A DNA stretch of 64,000 nucleotides. It comes from Hexactinellida sp. DTS-2022 (taxonomy: Eukaryota; Porifera; Hexactinellida). Under the pieces are notes generated by a model that saw only the letters and a program-made list of their open reading frames with translations, searched no databases and had not been told where the DNA came from. The first letter of the stretch is position 1. Every line of letters starts with the position of its first letter. The DNA lies in the NCBI GenBank assembly GCA_028753945.1, contig JAPNXP010000005.1, positions 1,302,001 through 1,366,000 on the forward strand. Direction: 5' to 3'. A program made the translations under genes and the position numbers. This document shows, in pieces, positions 1-11,300 of the stretch.

Positions 1-696
1 TTTTGGATTTGTATTACTGTGCCGACTATACTATAGTATAGTGGCCCAGTATTGGTCTTAGTGCTTTGGTTAAAATTATTGGTCCGTAGCCTCTCTACTG
101 AACAGAGTTTTACTAACTAAGAGCCAAATTTTCAGGATACGTGTCTCATGGGTTACAGATGTGCACCTGGGGTCAGGATTTTTGATTACATTTTTATGGA
201 CACATTTCTACACCTGTTTAATGTTAGAAAAGGAACAATAAATAGCACCCGGATAATAAATTTATATGCATTCGATAGAGAATTAAATTCTACACCTTTT
301 CACAGTGCACGAATTTTTAAATTGGGCTTCGTTTGTGCCACAATTGACTTGCAAATTCACCTTTGTTACTAACACTTCAGTTCAATTGAAAGTGTTATAT
401 CTAATTCCATTGTTTCGACTCGTGATTATTATAATGATTCAACTTGTGAGATCGAGTAGGCTTCTATTTTCTAATTGACAATTAAGAATATACATTCCAT
501 AACAATGACAGATTATGTGATTACAATTCCTTCTGCAAGAATACTCTTGCACTGTTAATATACTGACGTAATTATTATAATTAATTCAGTCAGTATATCT
601 ATATTATTAAATCTCGATTGTTGTTTGTGTGTGTGTGTGTGTGTGTTTGTCCGGATTGTATTAAAGTGACGGGGGGATAGAAACCGCATTAATATA

Positions 697-879
697 GAGA
701 TATCTTATATATAGACCGTCTAGAAATAGACCAGGTTTTATTCCCTATGCATTAGTATTACCCATAAAAAGCAGGGCAAGTAGTCTACAGAATTTATAGA
801 CGGTCTACAAATTTTTGGCTTATTTGTATGGGCTTTTATAGACCGTCTATTTCTAGACGGTCTACATATAAGGATGCTC
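697..879. mobile_element. MULE-type MITE (tagaccgtcta family), copy 1
   Basis: This 183-bp element has terminal inverted repeats (GAG..TC/CC followed by TTATATRTAGACCGTC) and is flanked by a 9-bp duplication, attaatata, at 688-696 and 880-888. It is inserted inside Helitron A1. A 9-bp duplication fits Mutator-like elements. Related copies lie at about 38957-39770 and at 51850-52004. Confidence 0.75.
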
Positions 880-889
880 ATTAATATAT

Positions 890-1730
890 GAGATATAAAC
901 TAACTGTCAAATGTTATAATAGGTAAACAAGTATGCTGAACACGAATTTCGCATTTATAAATTTCTCATATGAATATTTGTTGTTGTTTACACAAATAGG
1001 TAAACAAATTAATGAAAATTCAAAATCAACCTAGAAGTTAGCTTTCAACGGGTATTATAGGTAAACAAGTATGCTGAACACGAATTTCGCATTTATAAAT
1101 TTCTCATATTAATATTTGTTGTTGTTGTTTACACAAAATAGGTAAACAAATTAATGAAAATTCAAAATCAACCTAGAAGTTAGCTTCCAACGGGTATTAT
1201 AGGTAAACAAGTATGCCGAACACGAATTTCGCGTTTATAAATTTCTCATATTAATATTTGTTGTTGTTGTTTACACAAAATAGCTAAACAAATTAATTAA
1301 AATTCAAAATCAACCTAGAAGTTAGCTTTCAACGGGTATTATAGGTAAACAAGTATGCCGAACACGAATTTCGCGTTTAAATTTTATAATATGAATATTT
1401 GTTGTTGTTGTTGTTGTTGTTTACTCAAAATAGCTAAACAAATTAATGAAAATTCAAAATCAACCTAGAAGTTAGCTTTCAACGGGTATTATAGGTAAAC
1501 AAGTATGCCGAACACGAATTTCGCGTTTAAATTTTCTAATATGAATATTTGTTGTTTACTCAAAATAGCTAAACAATTTAATGAAAATTCAAAATCAACC
1601 TAGAAGTTAACTTTCAATAGGTATTATAAGTAAACAAGTGTGCTGAACACGAATTTCGCATTTATAAAATTCTAATATGAGTATTTGTTGTTGTTGTTAT
1701 GGCACAAATAGGTAAACAAATTAATGAAAA
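890..1730 (+). repeat. Minisatellite, about 150-bp unit, inside Helitron A1
   Basis: About six tandem units repeat the order 'aggtaaacaagtatgc', 'gaacacgaatttcgc', a (gtt)n run, 'gtttac', 'ttaatgaaaattcaaaatc' and 'aacctagaagttagc'. The (gtt)n tract varies in length between units. The other family-A copies carry fewer units, so the array expands and contracts within the family. Confidence 0.85.
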
Positions 1731-2385
1731 TCAAAATCATAACGTCCCTATCTACCATTTCCATGGTAGAAAGGGTGAGGAGTAAGGCCGCACAGCGGCC
1801 GTTAACTTGAGGTGCGTAGCACCGATCTGTCGCAAAGCGACCGAGACCGAAGGGCTCGTTACTTATATAGATGCTTCCAATTTGTTTATTAGGGGTTATC
1901 GAGTGTGCGGAATTGAAATTTGATAGCCAAATTAATTAATTAATTATTTATGACAAATAATTTAACTTAATAAATAGCAAATTGACATTGAAATTGTGTT
2001 ATATTATAAATAATATTAATAATTATTTATACTAATTAATTAAATATCATAAATATCAGAGATTATAGAAGATAGAAACAAATTTCAAATTTATCAATTG
2101 ATCCTTATGCCACATAACACCAATACAAATGGGTCTTGACACCTTGGGGTGATGATGACAACGTCAAACAAATGTGTTTTTACAATTTTGTGAATTATAT
2201 ATTTCGAATGGGTTGGTTGGTGTTGGGTGATCACCCAACACTCACATAAAAAATGCTGAGTCATCAGCTATTATATTCTACTGAAACTTGAATATCTTTG
2301 AAATGAAGTGAGCTAAAACGAAACTTCCAACTCTCTAAGGGTCGTTGCCTTTTGAAACACCTTTCTGAAATAATTTAACACCTTC

Positions 2386-2545
2386 ATAGTGATGATGACA
2401 TGGCGAAAAAATCCAAAATATGCAGCCGTGCCGACAGCATGTTCATTTGGAGGCACTATCAATAAACCACCATCAAAATATAGTGCCACCAAAGTAACTT
2501 GCGTCGGCACAGGCTACAATTTTTGATTTTTTTTCTCCGTAACGC
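2386..2545. repeat. Hairpin repeat, copy 1 (gtgccgac family)
   Basis: This is an imperfect palindrome whose stems contain a aaaatcc...gtgccgacagcatgtt arm and its reverse complement. It is a diverged relative of the better-preserved hairpins at 2845-2972 and 3778-3908. Confidence 0.6.
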
Positions 2546-2844
2546 TGCCCTGGCCACACCTTTTTACATCGAGAGCTGAATCTTTGCATGTAGGTGCGGA
2601 GTGCCCTTCTAATTTGCACCTGGGGTTACGATTTATGATCAAATAATTTTAACACTTTTTTAATCCAATTGTGGCTTAGCCAAATAAATTCGAGGGTTGT
2701 CCCAGTATGGATTAGCAGCTAGCATCCAATTAGTATAAAAGGATTTTCTATCAATTGTTTTTGTGCATATAAAATGACCAACCGAGGCTGTAATTTAATT
2801 GGTCGAGAAGTACAAATTAATTCTAGCGAAGTATAAATTATAAA

Positions 2845-2972
2845 AAAAATCCAAAATTGCAGCTGTGCCGACGCATGTTCCTTTGGTGGCACTATATTTG
2901 GTGATGGTTTATTGATAGTGCCTCCAAAGGAACATGCTGTCGGCACAGCTGCAATTTTGGATTTTTTTCGCC
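2845..2972. repeat. Hairpin repeat, copy 2 (gtgccgac family)
   Basis: The two arms of about 50 bp begin aaaatccaaaattgcagctg and end in its reverse complement, with a short loop near tttggtgatgg. It could form a stable hairpin and looks like a small MITE. Confidence 0.7.
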
Positions 2973-3777
2973 ATGTCATCATGACTATGAAGGTGTTAAA
3001 TTATTTCAGAAAGGTGTTTCAAAAGGCAACGACCTTTAGTGAGTTGGAAGTTTCGTTTTAGCTCACTTCATTTCAAAGATATTCAAGTTTCAGTAGAATA
3101 TAATAAGTGATGAGTCAGAATTTTTATGTGTTGGGTCAACACCAACCAACCCATTCGAAATATAGAATTCACAAAATTGTAGAAACACTTTTTTTTACGA
3201 TGTCATCATCACCTCAAGGTGTCAAGACTCACTTGTATAGGTGGCACGTGGCATAAGGACCAATTGATAAATTTAAAGTTTGTTTCTATCTTGTATCATC
3301 TCTAAGATTAATGAAATTTAGCTAATTAGTATAAATATTTAATCAATTAATTAATAATTTAACACCATTATTATGTACATCAAAATAAATTAATTTCAAT
3401 TATTTGCACTTATTATTAATTTAAATCGAATTTCACTATCATATTTGAATTCAGCGCACTCGATAACCCCAATAATCTAATTGGAACCGTCTCTATATGT
3501 TAAACACAGAGCTAATTAATTAGAATTAAATATGTCATGTATCCATTGTGCAAGCATATTCTAGTTGAAGTAAATTAAATCACATAATCTGTCGTTGTTA
3601 TGGAATGTAAAATCTTAGTTTTCATTTGGAAAATAGAAGCCTACTCGATTTCACAAGTTGAATCAATATAATAATAACAAGTTGAAACAATAGAATTAGA
3701 TTTAACACTTTCAATTGAACTGAAGTGTTAGTAAACAATGGAAATGTCCAACTCAATTGTGGCACAAACGAAACCCA

Positions 3778-3908
3778 ATTTAAAAATCCAAAATTGCAGC
3801 TGTGCCGACGTATTTCCCTTTGGTGGCTACCGGTTGGGTAATTGATAGTGCCTCCAAGGAAAATACTGTCGGCACAGCTGCAATTTTGGATTTTTTTTCG
3901 CCATGCCA
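3778..3908. repeat. Hairpin repeat, copy 3 (gtgccgac family)
   Basis: It has the same palindromic organisation as 2845-2972, with the arm ccaaaattgcagctgtgcc and its complement around a loop near accggttggg. It lies in the right arm of the large foldback element. Confidence 0.7.
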
Positions 3909-4574
3909 TCATCACTATGAAGGTGTTAAACCATTTCAGAAAGTGAAATAATGAAAAAGATAACAATTATATAATTTATACCTCGCTAGAATTAATTATG
4001 TACAATTTGAAATTCGTGCACTGTGAAAAGGTGTAGAATTTAATTCTCTATCGAATGCATATAAATTGAATATTCGGGTACTATTTATTGTTCCTGTTTT
4101 AATATTAAACAGGTGCAAAAATGTGTCCAAAAAAATGTAATCAAAAATCGTGACCCCAGGTGCACATCTGTAACCCATGAGACACATATCCTGAAATTTG
4201 GGCTCTTAGTTAATAAAATCTGTTCTGTGGACAGGATGCGGAAGAATAATAACTAACCAAAGCACTAAGATTAGAACTGGGTCACTATATACTATAGTAT
4301 AGTCGGCAACAGTAATTATAAAATTGAAAGTGAAGTTGAATACAACATCTATCGCGGTAGATGTTAATTAACTTCCAAGTGTCAACATCTACCCTAGCAT
4401 AATTAAGATTTAGTAATTAAATTCGTAAAGAAAAGTTTATATTTGTATTAATAAAGTGAAGATCAATCGATAACAATGCAATATTGAGAAGTAATAACTA
4501 GATACGTATAATAGCCTAGAAAGATATAACACAATTACTTATACTAGTTCGGTTAGTTTATATTTGACGCCAAG

Positions 4575-5106
4575 CAGTGGCGGATTAACTGCACTTGGGG
4601 CCTGAGGCTAATTGCCTTTGAGGCCCCTCTTATATACTGACACATTTCTTGCTAAATAATAAGTTGCTAAATAACACCGATTACTTGACCTAATACACGT
4701 AAGAAACATATAATTTATCAGCTAAGGTGAATAATATTGAATATTAAGTTAATTAAGGAATCAAATGAAGTGTTCCTTCCTTGCTTGTAAATTCAATGAT
4801 TACATCATGAAGATATTACACATTATAGAAAAAACCTGAAATTTGAATTTCTAGAATATAATTCACAAAATGAGGAAATTACATTATTATAAATTACAAA
4901 CAATCTTAACATTATGGGTAAATAAAATTTAAGAACTCCTCATCACAGTTTATTGTACTACGACGCAGTATAATTATCTAACCGGGGGGCAGGCAAGAAT
5001 AGTCTAAATAGTATGGGGTTTTAAACTCATCATATTTTTTTGAGGCCTCCCAAATTATGAGGCCTGAGGCTTCAGCCTCATTAGCCTCAAAGAAAATCCG
5101 CCACTG
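4575..5106. mobile_element. hAT-type MITE, 532 bp
   Basis: The terminal repeats are CAGTGGCGGATTAACTGC and, on the other strand, CAGTGGCGGATTTTC. A perfect 8-bp duplication (acgccaag) flanks it at 4567-4574 and 5107-5114. It lies in the stretch left of the last recognised RASA1 exon. No transposase is encoded. Confidence 0.93.
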
Positions 5107-5259
5107 ACGCCAAGTGGTGTTAGTGTTTGTTCTATGATGCAGAAATAGAACTCAAGCGGTATTTCTACGGTAAAACTACAATAGTGTAAAATTCAAATAA
5201 CGTAATTATTATAATAGGCAAATACAATACAGTAGCGATTATTTAAAAAATATTTTGTA

Positions 5260-5336
5260 ATGTGACGAATTGAAATGTGACGAATTGAAACGTCACGAAT
5301 TGTAATGTCACGAATTGTAATGTCACGAATTGTATG
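5260..5336. repeat. Short tandem repeat, 15-17-bp unit
   Basis: About five units of the form tgtcacgaattgtaa stand in a row just left of the last C2-encoding exon of the RASA1-like gene. The first units have small substitutions (gtgacgaattgaaa) and the last ones are nearly identical. Confidence 0.85.
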
Positions 5337-5387
5337 AATCTCGTTATTTCCAAATATTAATATATAATTATATTACTGCTCAGTAAC

Positions 5388-8300
5388 CTGAAATTTAACT
5401 TTCAACCTTAGTCTACCACTAACACCAGTTTTACAGTTCATTCTGTACCACTCATCCATACATTCGTTAGCAGATAGCGTAGAGAAGTATAAAGTAGTCT
5501 CACCTATAACAAGATTGTTAAATATGATATTAATTTCATTACTCTGCCATAGCATTCTATACATAAGGCAATGGTACGCACTCAAATTTCTGGACCAGGG
5601 ATTAACTAGTATTGTCAACTAAATAGATGCAATTCAATTATTCTTCGAAATAACTAATCAAGGGTGCTTCTACTTATGTAATTGTTTTTTATAAAGGTAG
5701 TCATATACAAGACGCATATTTTTTAGGTGCCACTTGGGCGAAATGACGTCACCGTATTATCTAATAGGCAAAATATGCCAGAACTTTGAACGCATGTAAA
5801 ATGTTCAATTTCGCTTTTTAAAACAAATCGCTGTGACTAACCCATCTAGGAGTCATTTTACATATAATATCTCAGAATCAATTATGGAATGTTGACACAT
5901 TCCTCTGTTGCTATGGAAACGTGATTTCAATGCTTGAGGTCATATCTCGAGAAGAAATATAGTTAAAGCTTAGTCAATGGATCCAATTGATAGCCCGTCC
6001 TCAACTTCCTATTCAAAGATAATTCATTTCGATGCTCCATCTCCAACCAATTTTGCGCAAAATGTGTATAACCGTTTGAATGTATATTACAATAATCACA
6101 ATTCTCAGAAAATTGGTTGGAGATAGAGCATCGAAATGTATTATCTTTGAATAGGAAGTTGAGGACGGGCTATCAATTGGATCCATTGACTAAGCTTTAA
6201 CTATATTTCTTCTCGAGATATGACCTCAAGCATTGAAATCACGTTTCCATAGCAACAGAGGAATGTGTCAACATTCCATAATTGATTCTGAGATATTATA
6301 TGTAAAATGACTCCTAGATGGGTTAGTCACAGCGATTTGTTTTAAAAAGCGAAATTGAACATTTTACATGCGTTCAAAGTTCTGGCATATTTTGCCTATT
6401 AGATAATACGGTGACGTCATTTCGCCCAAGTGGCACCTCAAAAATATGCGTCTTGTACATGACTACCTTTATAAAAAACAATTACATAAGTAGAAGCACA
6501 CTTGATTAGTTATTTCGAAGAATAATTGAATTGCATCTATTTAGTTAATTAACTATACTAGTTAATCCATGGTCCAGAAATTTGAGTGCGTACCATTGCC
6601 TTATGTATAGAATGCTATGACTCTGCTAATTGCAAATAACAAAGAAAATTATATTATTGTTGAGAATCCATCCAATAAGCTATTGTTCGTATAGAATTAA
6701 AAGTAATATAAGAATCAGCTGATTTATAAATAATTAGAGTAATTAAACACTTAAATGGTCTATTTAAATTAGTTATTGTAAGTTTAAATAGTGCGTACCA
6801 TGTAAACCGCCTGAGATATTGCGTAGAATATTCCCCTTCGTATAGAACTTAATAGAAATAGTAGATATGTCACATGATAGGTCCCTAAACAATAATAATA
6901 ACTAATGTACAATGAATAATCAGTAGTCGAGGTGCTAACTATTTTTCAGTTCTTGGGTAAGCCAAATTTTCCTACAATAATAAACAATATTAATAGTATC
7001 TAGTTAAATATAACTTTTCGAGAAAATATGGATATATACGTATATTTAGGTATATGGATATTTACAATACATAATTCAGCTTCGCAAAGGTAATTTTATG
7101 TTAAAAATTACCTTGAAGTGCCCGTCATTTAAGTAACTCTTATATACAGTAGAACTTCTTTAATACGAACACGAACACTATTTCTGTCCCCTTCAAATCC
7201 TTTCTCATATAAGTGACACCAGTTATTACAAACATAGGCGCATTGTTTTGCAAGTCTGAGGTTAAAGTTGGGGGCGCTCGGAGCTAGTGTAGTGAGCAAT
7301 TTTTGGGGGTCTGGGGGGCTTGCCCCCCATGAAAAAATTTGATTGCAACAAATGACATTTTTTGAATGAATTATACGTAAATTTTCTATCCTAAATTATA
7401 TTGAACATTTTAATTTTTATCCAGAGGGCACTGTAACACCCGCACCATTAATGTTGTCTCCCTTCAACTTTTTACGAGGGGGGGGGGGGGGCGCACGCCC
7501 CCCCGCGCCCCCCCTCCCCTGTTTGTGTCACTGATTACAAATTCCGGATGACCGAATTTTGACGGTCCCTTCAGTCTCACTCCCTTGGTGTTCATACTAA
7601 CGAGGATGTACTGTATAATAAAAATAATTTTTTGATAATTTGTAATTTGTAAACCTCTCAATGTTATCGGTAATTAATTCTTAAATGAAACACTAGAAAC
7701 ACACCAAAAATTAAATTCCTTATTCCACTTGTACATGTCTCTTGGCTGTACTGTATTCGTACGTCCGAACTCACAGTTGTCCATAGAAATAACGCAGTAC
7801 CCCGGCCCATAGCTAGTGCCTGCACTTTGTATCTCACAGGATTCTATTCCAATATCAAGCTTACGGATTGTTTTAAAGTGATTGTTAGGTTTGTATTTCC
7901 CAGCAGCTTTTTCAACGGTTGTTCTAAGTGCATCAAACCAAACCTATAGTGTAGACGGATAATAGGGAACTCCCATAGCAATTGTCACTGGGCAGTGGGT
8001 ACAGTAATAATGTAGTACATATACTACAATATTCCAGTAAATTATTTGCAAGAATATGTATATGTATTTATCAGTCTATTTTACACACGAAATATCAAAT
8101 TATTGTATTGTTATTTGTTAATAAACGAATTGGATTTCTGTTGTAACTTAATTTCGAATTTGGTCAGTTCGCGAATGGTTAAATCATAGATTGGCCCATC
8201 TAACAAATTTACGATTAGCAAAACAATGGATTCTCCTCTACAAAATTTTTACCATTATAATTGAGGCCATTTGCACTGAATGAGTTCACCAATGTTTGGT

Positions 8301-11300
8301 ACATATAACAAGTAGAATTGTAATAAAATTATAATTAAATTGTTGTACATACGTCATAATCTTCTTTTGTAGAACATGCTAAATAAATGTGTGTTCGTTT
8401 CTGCACCAAGGAATAGTCGATAATGAGAAATATATGGTCTCTATACGAATGGAATTGAATTATATCTGTAAAAGTTGGTAATATGTTTATTAGCTTACTT
8501 GAAATACATAGAATTGTGAATATGATTAATTGAACAGTTCTTTAGATCGAGAAGATGTTTAGCCTTAGTAGCCTGTGAGAGAATAAGAAGAAACAAATAA
8601 ACAAACAAACAAATAGACAAACAAACAAACAAACAAACAAACAAACAAACAAACAAACAAACAACATACCCTCTCGTTTTCTTTAAACACCAGCTTGTTG
8701 TCTTTGTGTAGCTGAATATAATAAGGCTTCCATTTAGTGCGAAATGTTTTTTCTGAATACAACAATAATATAGTTACTATGTTGAGCGAATGGAATGTAA
8801 ATGCACTTACCTTTGCGTGCAATAGTTCCGGATTTGAGAACTTTCTCTCTCTCTTTAATTTTTGCTGAGAGAACCTTCTGTCTGAAAGACATGTGTTTCT
8901 TCTCGATCTCCTCGGGAGCGAGTGGGGGAAATTCAATCGGCAAATTGTCGTAATTCTAGAATAATCGATGGTAATATAATAACCTGTTTATAAATCAATC
9001 AATCAAGGAGTGAAATTCATAATATGGTAGAACCTCTTTAGTAGTTAGTACGAACACCAAGGGGCCGTCAAAATGCGTTCGCATTATCCAGAATTCGTAT
9101 TAACCAATATTATTTGTATTGAAAAGGCTTTGAAGGGGACTGAAATAGTGTTCGTATTAACCGTGTTCGTTTAACGTGGTTCTACTATACTTGTATTATA
9201 AGTTGTATATAAGATAAATTATGTAAGTAAGTAATATGGTAAACAATATATAATTAATATTTAGGTATATTAATCTACCTGCTTTACGCAATACAAAAAT
9301 ATTTATGTTGAAAATGTTGTTTAATAATCGATTTATTGAGAACTCACTTTAGGAACTGGATAGCCTAAACAGATCTGTTCGTGTATAGGTTCCTTCTTGT
9401 AATGTTTTATAATCTCTTCAATACTAAACAAGACACATCAAATATAGCTTACAATAGATTGTTGTGTATTCAGAATTGTACCTGTTGTAAGGACGCTTTC
9501 CGAGGAAATAATAATCTACTTTGACTATTTTGAATTTGAGCGGCCCAGAAATCCCTCTAAATAGAGACAGAAAATAATTAAAGTAATAGAATGATATATA
9601 AATTGTTTAGGAATTAATTATATATCGGCCAACACCTTTTCCAATGTAAATTTCAGGCATTTATAACTTTAAAAATTCACCTTTGTGAAGCAGGGTTTTC
9701 ATACTTAAAAGGTGTTGTCCAATACAAATTAGTTTAACGCATTTCTTACCTTACTATAAGCACATATACATTTGGTGTCTCACTAGACCTCACCAGGAAA
9801 CTCCCAACTCTTGGATCTAAATAAAATAAATAATTAACAATCCTCAAATATATAGAGTGAGAGTAAAGCATTATAAGCTATACAACAAAGCCATATAAAA
9901 TACACCATTGTCAGTCCCAATCTTTTATTCCGTCATATTAAATTTTACCATCCCAAGATTATCTCAGATATTTGGATGATAAACAAGTTATGAGGCATGA
10001 AATAGAGTTACATTTCATTGGAATTGTTATTATCCATTGTTCAATAATACTATGCTATTTATAACAAATAAATAACTTGAACAATAAGTATACTGCAAAT
10101 ATAATTTAGGTTAATAAGTATCTACCTTTCGAAACTAGCTCTTGTGATCTATCGCGGCTAATATTTTCGTGGTACCAAGGTTTTCCAGCACACACATCCA
10201 CTTTGTGGGTCTATAACAATACAGTATATGTACAAACATACAAACTAAACATACAAACATACAAACAAATAATAGTAAACATATTAAACAATATACAGAA
10301 TTAAATACATCAGACTCCCATGAATTACCGTCGAAATTCGTTCGTATTTTTCGGAAATCAATATTAACCGGAGTCACTTGCATACAATTGTATAGGATAA
10401 GGGATTTAAACCTTGTACATCTTAACCGACAGCCTTATCTGTGACGGTATTAATTAATTAGATTCTACTGAAATGAGCAAATATGCAGTATGCTATAGGT
10501 TCAGCAAACGAAACTATGTTTAGAAACTAGATTTCTTATGAATTGGAGATACAACACGTATATACTTGGTTATTATTTCCTCACTGTTAATTAAATGGCA
10601 ATTTCGGAATAATGAGAATAACACACAGTTATTTACCATATTATATTATAATATAACTAGGCTTTGGGAATGGAAAACAATAATAGCAATCCTATGCATT
10701 TGGTCCCGTTAGACAGATTTCTCGATTGTATCAGTTATTAGTTATTACAGCTGTTCGTCCCGCGCTACGGGCGTTTTCACATCTTACACTAGGACTTATC
10801 TACTCGCTTATACTTAAAACATATTATAATTTTTACATGGTTAGGAGACGGAATAATACTTTAATGAATAGATTTGCTAGTAAAATATGTATACTAGACA
10901 AATATGAATCAAAAATAATCGGTTGAGATTCGATAAAATCACAAACGCGCCACTCCATTGTGATTACTAATATACTATAGAACTCTAATTGACTCACATA
11001 CTGACCACATCCATGAACAGGTCTCTCGGTACCATGCCAGTATCTCCGGTGCGGTTAGATTTGCCCCAATACCAAGCTTCATTTATTTCTGAAAGAACCA
11101 CGAAGATATCTCCACGGCGAAAACTAAATACAAATGTATAGCAATAATTGTTTAGAATATCTAGCTGTAATCAGGTTATGGGTTATAACTGATTTGATTG
11201 ACCAATCTGGATTGGCTTAAATTGGAAAATACTTAAGCAATGGGAAAGATTCAGAAATTCGCACTATTCGCGAATTGGCCATATTCAAAATGGGCTGCAA

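Larger units (their letters stand above)
598..1858 (+). mobile_element. Non-autonomous Helitron, family A (copy A1)
   Basis: The element begins TCTATATTATTAAATCTCG and ends in CTCG, between a 5' A and a 3' T, as Helitrons insert. Near the start is a (TG)n run. Just before the 3' end are GC-rich hairpins: a ggccg...cggcc stem, a ggtgcgtagcacc stem and a gtcgcaaagcgac stem. The body from about 890 to 1730 is a minisatellite. The CTCG terminus departs from the usual CTRR. There is no Rep or helicase reading frame. The same family recurs at 13311-14120 (+), 27871-28183 (-) and 35012-36151 (-). Confidence 0.8.
13..4316. mobile_element. Large foldback (long inverted-repeat) element, 4.3 kb
   Basis: The left end (attactgtgccgactatac) and the right end read as near reverse complements. 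The complementarity continues inward through several hundred bases, for example 150-420 against 3700-4180 and 1865-2500 against 2930-3500. Open reading frames at 148-372 (+) and 3996-4187 (-) are the same sequence seen in both arms, so they are not genes. A family-A Helitron (598-1858) interrupts the left arm. The loop and arms contain copies of a short hairpin repeat. No clear target duplication was seen and no transposase was recognised. The left end is close to the window edge, so the true boundary may lie slightly outside. Confidence 0.75.

Noticed and set aside
148..372. 74-codon frame and its twin at 3996-4187
   Set aside because: They are the two arms of the same inverted-repeat element, so the shared frame reflects repeat identity and not protein conservation.
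890..1730. Regular tandem repeats considered as a CRISPR array
   Set aside because: Units are about 150 bp, directly adjacent, without unique spacers, and sit inside a Helitron in a eukaryotic genome.
6780..6880. Possible tiny exon filling the gap between the two C2 exons
   Set aside because: A tctcag|GCGG...|GTACGC segment can be drawn, but phase and protein similarity do not support it; the exon-12 donor is left uncertain instead.
8565..8936. Frame ending in repeated Cys-Leu-Phe-Val, also at 35980-36228 and 10135-10383
   Set aside because: The repeats come from (TTTG)n microsatellites. The first overlaps real PH exons, but its continuation runs through introns.
10135..10383. 82-codon minus-strand frame over the second SH2 exon
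   Set aside because: It is out of frame with the SH2-coding phase (PWYHENISRDRS), which is confirmed by flanking exons.
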